Shown one piece after another: positions 42,609 to 50,651 of a stretch of 64,000 nt of DNA. Made by a program: the position numbers and the translations under genes. The notes under the pieces were generated by a model that was given only the letters and a program-made list of their open reading frames with translations, had not been told where the DNA came from and did not search any database. Numbering within the stretch: position 1 is the first letter of the stretch; every line of letters starts with the position of its first letter. Source of the stretch: Thermincola ferriacetica (lineage in GTDB: Bacteria > Bacillota > Thermincolia > Thermincolales > Thermincolaceae); assembly GCF_001263415.1 (NCBI RefSeq), contig NZ_LGTE01000007.1:1-64000 (forward strand), read 5' to 3'.

Positions 42609-43279
42609 TTCCTCACCTCAAATCTATATCCCAGCCCCCGGACAGTCTGGATAAGATAACTTTTTTCTCCTAACTTCAGCCGGAGTTTCTTGATGTGCGT
42701 ATCCACCGTTCTTACATCACCGAAATAATCGTAATCCCAGACGGCATTTAAAATCTGCTCCCTGCTCAATGCTCTGCCCGCGTTTTCCGTCAGGTACAAC
42801 AGCAGTTCAAATTCCTTGGGGCTCAGGTCTACCGGTTCACCGTCCACATAAACATACCTGCCCTGCTCATCAATTTCCAACCCGTCAAAGGCCCTGACTG
42901 CTCTGTTATTCTGAACGCGCCTTAACAGAGCCTGTATCCTGACGGCCAGTATCTTCAGACTGAAGGGTTTGGCAATGTATTCGTCAGCGCCCAGGTCAAA
43001 ACCAAACAGCTCGTCGGATTCCTCTCCCCTGGCAGTGAGCATGATAATAGGAACCTGGGATGATTTTCTGATTTCCCTGCATACCGTCCATCCGTCGTAA
43101 CCAGGCATCATTACATCCAGGATAATTAAATCTATATCGTTATTACCATAAAACAGGTCAAGAGCCTGACGCCCATCGGCAGCTTCAATTATTGCATAAC
43201 CTTCTTTTTTCAGAAAATCTGCCACCAATTTTCTCATCCGGGCTTCATCATCGGCGATCAATATTTTTCCGGCACCCAT
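42605..43279 (-). CDS. OmpR-family response regulator
   Basis: A 224-residue regulator with ILIADDEARM, phospho-Asp in LIILDVMMPGYD (about 53), TARGEESD and IAKPF, then a winged helix with SPKEFELLLYLTEN, VDTHIKKLRLK and RGLGYRFE. The ATG at 43279 has GGAGTGGAG just upstream; the in-frame start at 43324 is less likely. It is the best local candidate for binding the 11-bp-spaced promoters, because it is flanked by two of the three genes that carry them. Confidence 0.9.
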   Translation of the reverse strand: MGAGKILIADDEARMRKLVADFLKKEGYAIIEAADGRQALDLFYGNNDIDLIILDVMMPGYDGWTVCREIRKSSQVPIIMLTARGEESDELFGFDLGADEYIAKPFSLKILAVRIQALLRRVQNNRAVRAFDGLEIDEQGRYVYVDGEPVDLSPKEFELLLYLTENAGRALSREQILNAVWDYDYFGDVRTVDTHIKKLRLKLGEKSYLIQTVRGLGYRFEVRK

Positions 43280-43405
43280 TTCTCCACTCCCCCTGTATCC
43301 GGTACAGCCAGTACAGGACACCACTATTATACTGTAAAATATAATTTATCTTTAATTACAGTGTATACAAAAACGGGTTTGAAGAAAAGCATAATGTTGC
43401 AAAGG

Positions 43406-43438
43406 AAAAAGCTCCATAATTTTCGGTAATTATGGAGC
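43406..43438 (-). terminator. Intrinsic terminator of the repeat-protein gene
   Basis: GCTCCATAATT and AATTATGGAGC form a perfect 11-bp stem, followed on the minus strand by TTTTTCCTT. It lies 40 bp after the stop at 43478. Confidence 0.9.
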
Positions 43439-43477
43439 ACAACTTCTTAAAGAAAAATATTCTGCATCTACAGACTA

Positions 43478-44509
43478 TTAACGTCTGCCGCCTCTGAATC
43501 CTTCGGCTTTAAAACCTCCCTGCGGGAGTACCTTACGCACTGCATCGGCCTGTTCCTGTGTAATTACCCCGTCAGTTACCAGTTGTGTTAATGGGTTTTT
43601 AAATTCTTTCCTGTTATTTTCCATGTATGCCCGGCGCTCTTCAGGAGTCATATCCTTTATCTTTTCAAATAGAGCCTCCCGGTTCTTTTGAGCATTTTCA
43701 AACTGTTTTACAATTTTATCAGCCTGTTCCTGAGTAATGGTGCCTTTTTCTACAAGCCCTTTCAGACTGTCAGCGGTCCTCTCAAGTTGCTGTTTCTGTG
43801 CCAATTCCCGCATTGCACCGTAAAACGCGTCAGCCTGTTCCTGCGTAATCACGCCGTCAGATACCAGTTGTTCAACAGGGCTTTGTGGTTTTTCCCGGTT
43901 TTGCATGTAAGAGCGAATTTCTTTCAGGGTCATGTTTTCCATTTTCTGCGCCATCTCTTCACGCTCTTTTTCAGCTTCGTTGAATTTCTGCAGGATTTTA
44001 TCCGCCTGCTCCTGGGTAACAGTCCCTTTTTCTACAAGGGCTTTCAGGCTGTCTGAAATCCGTTGTTGGTGTTGCTGGTCTGCTATTTCCCTGATTTTTG
44101 CCTTAATGGTATCGGCCTGCTCCTGCGTAAGGATGTTGTTTGTTACCAGTTGGGTAAACAGGTCCTGTCTGGCCCCAGGCCTTGTTCCAGGATCTTGGGC
44201 CTGCCTCTCTTGGGCTAATTTGTCAATATAAGCTTTTATTTCATCGGCTTTGTTCTGAGTAATTACTTCCTCCTTCACTAGTTGGTCAAGGGTGTCCTGG
44301 GACAGCATTTGCCCGCCGGCCCTAAAATGCCCTCTGCCTTTCATCATTCCTCCTGCACCTTGTAACAATTTTCCTACCACAGGAATTTTCCCTGCCCAAC
44401 TGTTTGAAGCGGCGTTGTCTGTGTCACCCGCAAAGGCCAGCCCTCCTGTAAGCAGTAACCCTCCTATCAATACTCCGCTGAGGGCTGTAACAACAGTTTT
44501 TCTTTCCAT
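43478..44509 (-). CDS. Secreted ITQEQAD-repeat protein (DUF2680-like)
   Basis: A 343-residue exported protein: signal peptide (about residues 1-27, LAFAG) then six copies of a helical unit with core (V/I)TQEQAD, for example NNILTQEQADTIK, KGTVTQEQADKIL and DGVITQEQADAVR. The units alternate as a VEKGT type and a VSDGV/VTDGV type, pointing to duplication of a two-unit block. Linkers such as DMTPEERRAYMENN recall the LTXXQ motif of the CpxP/Spy stress chaperones. With the response-regulator-type promoter in front, an envelope-stress role is likely but not shown. Confidence 0.75.
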   Translation of the reverse strand: MERKTVVTALSGVLIGGLLLTGGLAFAGDTDNAASNSWAGKIPVVGKLLQGAGGMMKGRGHFRAGGQMLSQDTLDQLVKEEVITQNKADEIKAYIDKLAQERQAQDPGTRPGARQDLFTQLVTNNILTQEQADTIKAKIREIADQQHQQRISDSLKALVEKGTVTQEQADKILQKFNEAEKEREEMAQKMENMTLKEIRSYMQNREKPQSPVEQLVSDGVITQEQADAFYGAMRELAQKQQLERTADSLKGLVEKGTITQEQADKIVKQFENAQKNREALFEKIKDMTPEERRAYMENNRKEFKNPLTQLVTDGVITQEQADAVRKVLPQGGFKAEGFRGGRR

Positions 44510-44560
44510 GGTCTCATCCCATCCTTTCTGTTATTTGTTTTTCTTTTTCTTTTCAAGTTC

Positions 44561-44608
44561 AGTATATCCAGCCATTGTGTCCGTTTTGTGAACAGTGGGT
44601 GAAAGTTT
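44561..44608 (-). promoter_or_regulatory. Response-regulator-type promoter of the repeat-protein gene
   Basis: TGTG at 44576 and 44587 and a weaker GGTG at 44598 keep the 11-bp period (TGTGTCCGTTT, TGTGAACAGTG, GGTGAAAGTTT). TATACT on the minus strand is at 44561-44566, 9 bp from the first repeat, as in the other two promoters. Confidence 0.7.
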
Positions 44609-44670
44609 GATGTAAATCAATTTTGCCACTCACTTATCCAAAAAAATTTTAAACCATCGCCTAAGTAACG

Positions 44671-45015
44671 TTACTTTTCAATAAACTTAATATACTTCAT
44701 ATACTCCTCTCCCCATTTGTACATTATATCCATAACTTCTAAAAATTTTTTACCAATGTCGGTTAACGAATACTCTACTTTAGGCGGAACTACTTTATAT
44801 ACTTCCCGGTGTATAAGTCCATCACGTTCCAGTTCTCTTAATTGTTGAGTCAGATAACCCTGCCTGATATCAGGTAAAGCGCGCTGCAATTCACTAAAAC
44901 GTTTTACACCGTCTTTTAATAACCATATGATTACCAGTTTCCATTTTCCTGCCATTACGTTTTGCGTTATACCTATGGGACATTTAATCTCTAATAATTC
45001 TTTTCTTGGTTTCAA
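44671..45015 (-). CDS. HxlR-family regulator
   Basis: A 114-residue winged-helix regulator: CPIGITQNVMAGKWKLVIIW (with the conserved Cys near residue 11), FSELQRALPDIRQGYLTQQL, and VEYSLTDIGKKF wing. HxlR proteins often sense electrophiles or redox change through the cysteine. I chose the TTG at 45015, which follows GGGGGAG by 6 bp and gives the usual family length and N-terminus. It is divergent from the flavoprotein gene at 45145 and probably controls it from the palindromes between them. Confidence 0.8.
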   Translation of the reverse strand: MKPRKELLEIKCPIGITQNVMAGKWKLVIIWLLKDGVKRFSELQRALPDIRQGYLTQQLRELERDGLIHREVYKVVPPKVEYSLTDIGKKFLEVMDIMYKWGEEYMKYIKFIEK

Positions 45016-45030
45016 ATTTAGCTCCCCCTT

Positions 45031-45082
45031 CATAGTACGTTTTTTTATACTATGTTCAAAAAAACATCGTACTTGCATATGC
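45031..45082. promoter_or_regulatory. Palindromes between HxlR and flavoprotein genes
   Basis: CATAGTA/TACTATG (45031-45054), a larger GTACG-T7 / A7-CGTAC dyad (45035-45072) and GCATATGC (45075-45082) are packed into the divergent intergenic region. Such dyads are probable binding sites for the HxlR regulator. Confidence 0.5.
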
Positions 45083-45144
45083 AGTTCTTATATTATACCA
45101 TGTGAACAAAAGGTAATTCATCAATTTAAATAGGAGGTTTTTTA

Positions 45145-45543
45145 ATGAAAGAAATAGTAGAGTTTCTAAATGAGAATAAGATGGGCGCTTTTGCAACAGT
45201 AGACAACGGTCAACCGCGAGTCAGACCGTGGGGGTTTATGATGGAGGAAAACGGCAAATTCTATTTCTGCACTGCCAACACCAAGGATGTATTTAAACAA
45301 TTGCAAAAAACACCGTTTTGCGAATTTACGTCCACTTCAAAAAATATGGTAACTGTCAGACTATCCGGTAAAGCAATCTTTACTAATGATGTAAATATCA
45401 AACGCAAGGTTCTCGAAAATAACCCTGATGTAAGAGCAATTTATCATTCTGAAAATAATCCTGTTTTTGAAGTATTCTATATTGAACACGGCGAAGCCTC
45501 CATATCTGAGTTTGGCCAACCACCAAGAAAATTTAATTTTTAA
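45145..45543 (+). CDS. PNPOx-like flavin-binding protein
   Basis: A 132-residue split-barrel protein of the pyridoxamine-5-phosphate-oxidase-like group: MGAFATVDNGQPRVRPWGF near residue 13, FYFCTANTKDVFKQL, and a YHSENNPVFEVFYIEHGEA end. Small members bind FMN or F420 and reduce quinones or other electrophiles. It starts 10 bp after AGGAGG. With the nitroreductase gene next to it, it forms a small redox unit under the divergent HxlR regulator. Confidence 0.8.
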   Translation: MKEIVEFLNENKMGAFATVDNGQPRVRPWGFMMEENGKFYFCTANTKDVFKQLQKTPFCEFTSTSKNMVTVRLSGKAIFTNDVNIKRKVLENNPDVRAIYHSENNPVFEVFYIEHGEASISEFGQPPRKFNF

Positions 45544-45601
45544 TAAATATACATAATCAAAAAATTAAAGGCCGATTAAATAACCTGAGGAGGAAGGATG
45601 A

Positions 45602-46171
45602 TTGCTGACCATGAATGAAACTTTAAAAGTTATTCATAACAGGAGGAGTATTAGAGCGTATAAATCCGAACAAATAACCGATTCTGAATTGCAGCAAATA
45701 TTAGATGCTGCTTTGATGGCCCCTAATGCTGTGAATCAGCAAAAATGGCATTTCACTGTGATACAGGATAAAGGCCTGCTTGACCGAATGGTAAACACAA
45801 TAAAAGAAAATATTTTGAATTCGGGTAATGAGTTTTTAAAACAAAGAGCAAGCGCCCCTGATTACCATACCTTTTATCATGCTCCTACAGTTATTCTAAT
45901 TTCCGCAGATGAAAAGGCTCCATTGATACAAATCGATTGTGGATTAGCAGCCCAAAATATTACATTAGCGGCAGAATCACTGAACATAGGGTCTTGCATT
46001 ATTGCATCTTCTGCTTTCCTCTTTGCATCGGAAAAAGGCAGCCAATTCAAAAAGGAATTGGGAATTCCGGAAGGGTATAATCATATTTGCACAATAGCGC
46101 TTGGCTACAAAGCCGGTGAAAATCCGGCCGCACCACCCAGAAACAAAGATGTGATTAATTACGTAAAATAG
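45602..46171 (+). CDS. Nitroreductase family protein
   Basis: A 189-residue FMN-dependent nitroreductase-fold protein: RRSIRAYKSEQITDSELQQ at the N-terminus, APNAVNQQKWHFTVI binding the flavin, and SLNIGSCIIAS with IALGYKAGE near the end. It probably reduces nitro compounds, quinones or similar electron acceptors. The TTG at 45602 is 8 bp from GGAGG; an ATG three codons later is too far for good spacing. It is 58 bp downstream of the flavoprotein gene. Confidence 0.85.
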   Translation: MLTMNETLKVIHNRRSIRAYKSEQITDSELQQILDAALMAPNAVNQQKWHFTVIQDKGLLDRMVNTIKENILNSGNEFLKQRASAPDYHTFYHAPTVILISADEKAPLIQIDCGLAAQNITLAAESLNIGSCIIASSAFLFASEKGSQFKKELGIPEGYNHICTIALGYKAGENPAAPPRNKDVINYVK

Positions 46172-46193
46172 TATCCGGCATACAAGCTATACA

Positions 46194-46236
46194 AAGCGAG
46201 TAGGCCCATGATTAATTCATGGGCCTACTCGCTTTA
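46194..46236. terminator. Strong hairpin between convergent genes
   Basis: AAAGCGAGTAGGCCCATGA, loop TTAAT and its exact 19-base complement lie between the nitroreductase gene and the TusA-like gene, overlapping the latter's stop. Only short T-runs follow, but the stem is very stable. Confidence 0.8.
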
Positions 46237-46488
46237 CTTCTTCTCCGGCACCTTGAGGAAAAACCTGATGGTCGGACCTTCCCGCAAAGGCTCCCGCAGT
46301 ACAATATAACCGTGTTTTACCGCTTCTTCCGGCACTGTGCGGAAGGATTGCGGGCAGTCAGCCAGCACTTCCAGGGTCTGACCCGGCTGCATTTTACCAA
46401 GGGTCTCCAAGCTGTAAATCAGCGGGTACGGGCATGGCTCTCCCCGCAAATCAAGTACCAGATCAACCGATAATGCCTCTCCGGCCAA
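46234..46488 (-). CDS. TusA/SirA-like sulfur carrier
   Basis: An 84-residue TusA-fold protein with the active cysteine in RGEPCPYPLI (Cys about 19) and the usual beta-alpha pattern. TusA-like proteins carry persulfide sulfur, or in some gene sets selenium. It is 14 bp downstream of a YedE-type transporter gene, a common pair. The start is a TTG after GGGGA. Confidence 0.8.
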   Translation of the reverse strand: MAGEALSVDLVLDLRGEPCPYPLIYSLETLGKMQPGQTLEVLADCPQSFRTVPEEAVKHGYIVLREPLREGPTIRFFLKVPEKK

Positions 46489-46502
46489 ATCATTCCCCTC
46501 CC

Positions 46503-47756
46503 CTATTGATTATCCGAAACCGCAGTGGTGTTGACTTCTACCGGCAGGCGCAGTTCCAGCGCGTACTTGTGGCGTTTCTCCCGCCAGCGGGCCCAGGTGT
46601 AGATGAGCCCCAGGAAAACAAAAGTTGCTGCCAATGCCCCCCAGGGGCCAAGGATTTTAATCAGATCCACTTTGGGATACGGAGCTACCAGGAAAGTATA
46701 AAGGCCCTTGTCCCAGGCCACCGCCAGGATAGTGGCGCCGATGATATTGCCCAGGCCAACGACCCAGAAATTCACCTGGCCTTCCATAGCCCGGTACATC
46801 CAGCCGGTCTCGCACCCACCGGCAATAACGATACCAAAACCGAAGAGCAACCCGCCGATAACAGCCCCTGCTCCGGCCCACATCACCTTGGCCGGTACTC
46901 CCTGCATAATGAAATATAATGTACCCAGGGACTGCACCGCCATACCCACGACAATTGCCTTGGTTACCGTAGCCCGGCCCACCAGCCAGAGGTCGCGGAA
47001 AGCAGAGGTAAAGCAGACCTGTCCACGCTCGATTACCGCTCCAAAGGCTAACCCGAACAGCCCGGCCAGGGCCAGCTTGCCATTACCGGCCTGCCAGGCA
47101 AGTACCGCCCAGCCCAGGGCCACAGCAGCCAGGAACCAGCCGATGACAGGCTGCCGGCTCTTTACCGTTTCTGCCGCCACTACCCGGCGACCGGGCAGGA
47201 TTACAGGTTTACCTAAGAAAAAAGGCATCAGGCTTACTTTGAGGCCGAAATAGGTCCCGGCAATGGTAGCTAATGTAAAAAGCCACGCATGCAGGGTAAA
47301 CTGCGGAATTCCCGTAAACATGGCTGCCAGGTTGCAGCCCATGGCCAGCCTTGTACCAAAGCCGGCAATTATTCCGCCCAGCAGGCCCTGCACCAGCCGG
47401 CGCCGCTGCACCGGCACCCGGAGCTTGAAATTACCGGCCAAAAGAGCGGCAATAAGAGCCCCACCGAACATACCAAAAACCACCCAGCCATCCACCCGGT
47501 CCCACGGTAGCCCCTTCAATTTAATAATTTTAAAATAACTCATATTAGCCGTATCATAGCCCAGCAACTGTAGGATATGACCACCCCAGCGGGTAAATTC
47601 GCCGGTCACGGCCCAAACCGTCTGTAGGAGGCCGAAATATAGGGCGCTCAGGACGCCCAGTACCAAAACAGCAGTCATCGGGTGCCAGTGGTCCCGGAAG
47701 GCGCGCCGGTAAAACCTGCTCCAGCCGGTTTCCTTAACCTGAAACATTTCCGTCAT
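46503..47756 (-). CDS. YeeE/YedE-type sulfur (or selenium) transporter
   Basis: A 417-residue membrane protein with about ten helices and the family repeats GTRLAMGCNLAAMFTG (about residue 135) and FGIVIAGGCETGWMYRA (about 310), each with a conserved cysteine thought to relay thiosulfate or similar species. YedE members import thiosulfate; a subgroup is tied to selenium. Together with the TusA-like protein it forms a two-gene sulfur-uptake unit. The ATG follows AAAAGGAG. Confidence 0.8.
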   Translation of the reverse strand: MTEMFQVKETGWSRFYRRAFRDHWHPMTAVLVLGVLSALYFGLLQTVWAVTGEFTRWGGHILQLLGYDTANMSYFKIIKLKGLPWDRVDGWVVFGMFGGALIAALLAGNFKLRVPVQRRRLVQGLLGGIIAGFGTRLAMGCNLAAMFTGIPQFTLHAWLFTLATIAGTYFGLKVSLMPFFLGKPVILPGRRVVAAETVKSRQPVIGWFLAAVALGWAVLAWQAGNGKLALAGLFGLAFGAVIERGQVCFTSAFRDLWLVGRATVTKAIVVGMAVQSLGTLYFIMQGVPAKVMWAGAGAVIGGLLFGFGIVIAGGCETGWMYRAMEGQVNFWVVGLGNIIGATILAVAWDKGLYTFLVAPYPKVDLIKILGPWGALAATFVFLGLIYTWARWREKRHKYALELRLPVEVNTTAVSDNQ

Positions 47757-48100
47757 TCATCTCCTTTTGACTGAAGATTAGGATTATCCTTGGCCAATAT
47801 TTCCGGGATATATTTTATTACAATAAACTCTTATAAGTCCAATAAATTATTTTTATTACCGCCAGCTATAAAATAATGGTTTTTTATCGGGCTATTGTGA
47901 AAGTTACATGGTAGGAAAAGGGGAGGTTAAATAATTCCTCCGCTCTGGGCGAAATAAAAAACCCCTTACTCTAAAAATAAAAACGGCAACAGTCCCAAAA
48001 CCACTAATATAAATACAAATCATGCCATTATATTCCATTAATATTTTGTACTAAGACTGCATACCTATTACTAATCTTTAATTAAAGGATTGTGAATACC
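47757..48100. other. Intergenic region, 344 bp, no gene seen
   Basis: An AT-rich gap between divergent genes. A small hairpin GGAGG...CCTCC lies near 47921-47942. I find no ribosome-binding-site-supported frame. Confidence 0.5.
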
Positions 48101-48574
48101 ATGTACGTTTTGCGAAATTTAATTAATTATATTGGAATCGTTTCTCCACAGGAATACCCTCCGAAGCCATTACACTTCAAACAATTTACTCTCTTAAAAA
48201 AAATTGTTGTGCCGGATGCAAAGCCTGATATTGAATCAATTATTAAAGTAATATCAAGTGCTAAAATAATTAATACCAGGCAAATAGAAACTCCCTACAA
48301 TAAAAAATATATAATTGAAGGAAAAGTATCTCAACGCTTTATTTACACAGCTGCTACACCAAAACAATCAGTACACAGTTTTGAATCAAGTAGTTATTTC
48401 TGTGAAATTATTGAAGGAAATTTTGAGCTAGAAAATATAACTACGAAAGTCGTGATAGAAGATATAAACATAATCCACCACGACCTTCGTAGTCTTTTTG
48501 AATGTAAAGTATTATGCGCAATCATCGAGTATACCGGAGACGAAGAAGAAGAGGAAGAAGAGGAAGAAGAATAA
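48101..48574 (+). CDS. SPOCS (DUF3794) domain protein with poly-Glu tail
   Basis: A 157-residue protein with one SPOCS/DUF3794 domain: KIVVPDAKPDIESI near residue 38, then IEGKVSQRFIYTAATPKQSVHSF. It ends in a run of ten glutamates. DUF3794 occurs in spore-coat and morphogenesis proteins such as SipL of Clostridioides. I chose the ATG at 48101, 11 bp from AAAGGA; a GTG lies at 48092. Its stop codon directly abuts that of a paralogous convergent gene. Confidence 0.75.
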   Translation: MYVLRNLINYIGIVSPQEYPPKPLHFKQFTLLKKIVVPDAKPDIESIIKVISSAKIINTRQIETPYNKKYIIEGKVSQRFIYTAATPKQSVHSFESSSYFCEIIEGNFELENITTKVVIEDINIIHHDLRSLFECKVLCAIIEYTGDEEEEEEEEEE

Positions 48575-49111
48575 CTAAGGTGCCAATACTGGACCCAATG
48601 CGGCAACCAAAGTGGTGTATACAAACAGGACTACACACTTGTCAACTGTCCTTGGGTCCAGCAAATTTACTTCAACATCTTCGATAATCACATTAACTGG
48701 GCCAGCTAATAAATCTGTTAGAGATAAACCTAAAGAAGCCAATAAAGTTTCAACTGTTCCTCCTGCTGGAATAATTAACGGAACATCAATATACGTACAA
48801 AACGGTTTTTCATAATAAGCTGAATGAACAGATTGTTCTGGAACTAGTGCAGTATAAATTATCTTTTGTTTTAATAATCCTTCTACAACAATTTTAATCC
48901 CTGTTGGAGTTAATATTGTCCTACTATCAGTCACTTGTGCTTCCACTAATAAAGTATTAATCTGTTCAATATCCGGTTTCGCGGCAGGAATAGTTAAACT
49001 TTCCTGTATAGCTGCTTGATTATGCGGGTTCAATGGACCAATAACAGGAAACTCCGTCGGATCGGTAATCCCAATTATCTGTACAAAATCTCTCAAAACA
49101 CTTCCAGCCAA
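48575..49111 (-). CDS. SPOCS (DUF3794) domain protein
   Basis: A 178-residue SPOCS/DUF3794 protein: LTIPAAKPDIEQIN, TPTGIKIVVEG, LLKQKIIYTALVPEQSVHSAYYE and a hydrophobic VALGPVLAP end. It is a paralogue of the protein at 48101-48574, which it meets tail to tail with no gap. I chose the TTG at 49111, 8 bp after AAGGAG. A role in spore surface assembly is inferred from the family only. Confidence 0.75.
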   Translation of the reverse strand: MAGSVLRDFVQIIGITDPTEFPVIGPLNPHNQAAIQESLTIPAAKPDIEQINTLLVEAQVTDSRTILTPTGIKIVVEGLLKQKIIYTALVPEQSVHSAYYEKPFCTYIDVPLIIPAGGTVETLLASLGLSLTDLLAGPVNVIIEDVEVNLLDPRTVDKCVVLFVYTTLVAALGPVLAP

Positions 49112-49611
49112 AATAATCACTCCTTATGTTAATTTACCACTTGGTTGTGGTATATTACATCTTATGAAATATCTATAATTGTTGACACTTTTTTATTAAC
49201 TTACTTGAGCATCTTGGTCATTTACAGGTTGGGGAAAATTAGGTAAGGAAGTGTCGCTGCTCGGCTTATTTGACCACAATATGCTCAGGTTCTGTGGCCG
49301 TTAGTTTTACTAATAAACCCTGTCCGGCCATAACCCGGACAGGGTTTTAATTACCAGTCAAACTTCTCTTCAATAATAAATCATACCATGTGGTCGTCGA
49401 TTAATTTTGCTTGCTGCTCTGCTGTGTGCATTAGGCATGCCGTGCATAATTTGTTTATCTTCCTATAGACGCACTGAAAAGGGCTATAAATTAAATTTGA
49501 GAAGTACTTATTACCTCTCTTTTTTACGTATTAATTTGTGAGTTACGTGTGAGTTATCGCCCCAATTTTCAACGATTTTTAACGATTTTTAATGTCATCC
49601 GCAACAAAAAC
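49112..49611. other. Intergenic region, 500 bp, no gene seen
   Basis: This stretch holds the terminator-like hairpin at 49315-49347 and a short tandem repeat AACGATTTTT/AACGATTTTT at 49571-49590. I see no gene in it. Confidence 0.5.
49315..49347. terminator. Bidirectional intrinsic terminator
   Basis: AAACCCTGTCCGG, loop CCATAAC and CCGGACAGGGTTT form a perfect 13-bp stem with A and T flanks. It lies between the SPOCS gene and the tRNA gene. Confidence 0.8.
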
Positions 49612-49642
49612 AAAAAACCCTGCGATACTTGATATCACAGGG
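49612..49642 (-). terminator. Intrinsic terminator of tRNA-Ala
   Basis: CCCTG-T-GATA, loop TCAAG, TATC-G-CAGGG followed by TTTTTT on the minus strand, 19 bp after the tRNA 3' end. Confidence 0.85.
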
Positions 49643-49660
49643 CTTTCAAGGTTTCTTTTT

Positions 49661-49738
<78 letters not shown>

Positions 49739-49797
49739 TTTTTATATCTGGTGACATTTATATATTATATATATTTCTGCGGCTTTGTCAAGCTATC

Positions 49798-50325
49798 TTA
49801 TTTGCTATTGTTATCCAGCGGAATAGAACCGCCCGGGCCGTGCGGGTTAGCAGTTCCTGGAGAAGCAGCACCTCCTGTGCCGCCCGTGGCAGGCGGCATT
49901 CCCCCGGTCGGCATACCGGCTGGCGCACCCATACCTCCCATACTGCCACCCATACCGAGATTAGAGATAAACCATTTGTTACCTTCTTTAACCAGTTCCG
50001 CGTATAAAGTTACTTCGGGCATTTGGGCATTACCGGTTTTAAAGACTACGGAACCGGTGCCTTTATCACCTTCCGTTTTTACATCTTTGACTTCAAAGTC
50101 CTTAAACTTCATGGAACCGGATTTCTTTTCCTGTACGTATTGTTCCTTGGACTTACTGGTCTTTAGGTAACTGTAAGCCTGTTCATATTCTTTATTTTGC
50201 AAGGCCTGCACATAAGCCTTCAGTACTCCCTCTGCAGAATCAGGAGTTGCGGTTACTTTCGAACCGCTACAGCCCGCTGCAAATAAAAGTACCAAACCCA
50301 ATAATAATGCGGTAACTTTTTTCAA
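49798..50325 (-). CDS. Lipoprotein with Gly/Pro-rich tail
   Basis: A 175-residue lipoprotein: signal peptide with lipobox FAAGC (Cys about 19), a DUF4878/NTF2-like domain (about residues 30-125, EGVLKAYVQALQNKEYEQAY) and a low-complexity end rich in Gly, Met and Pro (GMGGSMGGMGAPAGMPTGG). I chose the TTG at 50325, 6 bp after GGAGGG, over the ATG at 50343. It should be anchored on the outer face of the membrane. The function is unknown. Confidence 0.7.
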   Translation of the reverse strand: MKKVTALLLGLVLLFAAGCSGSKVTATPDSAEGVLKAYVQALQNKEYEQAYSYLKTSKSKEQYVQEKKSGSMKFKDFEVKDVKTEGDKGTGSVVFKTGNAQMPEVTLYAELVKEGNKWFISNLGMGGSMGGMGAPAGMPTGGMPPATGGTGGAASPGTANPHGPGGSIPLDNNSK

Positions 50326-50651
50326 TCCCTTCCCTCCTTTCATGTATTAGTCTTTTATTCTACTCCATCTGCTGATTTCCTTTTGGTCTCACGGATAAAT
50401 TTAGGGATCTTAAATATTAATATTTTCCGGAGACTAATTTAATCTGCCGGTTTTTATGGAGGGGTGGGTGGGGTGACTGGGCTACCCCACCCACCCCTCC
50501 TATAGCCCGGCCTAAAAATATCGGAGCGGAAAAATTATTTAAGCTCCCCTTAATCGTGGTAATTTTGTCTACAAACTGAGGGATAGGTATTTAACCTATC
50601 CCTGCACTTCAACGCTTTGGGGCTGCCTTTTCGACAGCCCCCTTTGCCTTA
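50326..50651. other. Intergenic region, 326 bp, with hairpins
   Basis: No gene is seen. The region holds the GGAGGGG hairpin repeat (50458-50500), a small hairpin GGGATAGGT...ACCTATCCC (50580-50602) and a terminator-like GGGGCTG/CAGCCCC stem (50619-50641) after the next gene's stop. Confidence 0.5.
50458..50500. repeat. Perfect 17-bp hairpin repeat
   Basis: GGAGGGGTGGGTGGGGT and its exact complement enclose GACTGGGCT. The left arm plus loop and the start of the right arm (50458-50488) recur inverted at 8882-8912 with two mismatches. The G-rich arm (GGGG-T-GGG-T-GGGG) could also form a G-quadruplex. Confidence 0.7.

Noticed and set aside
49571-49590. CRISPR-like or tandem repeat AACGATTTTT
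   Set aside because: Only two adjacent 10-bp units, no spacers and no cas genes.
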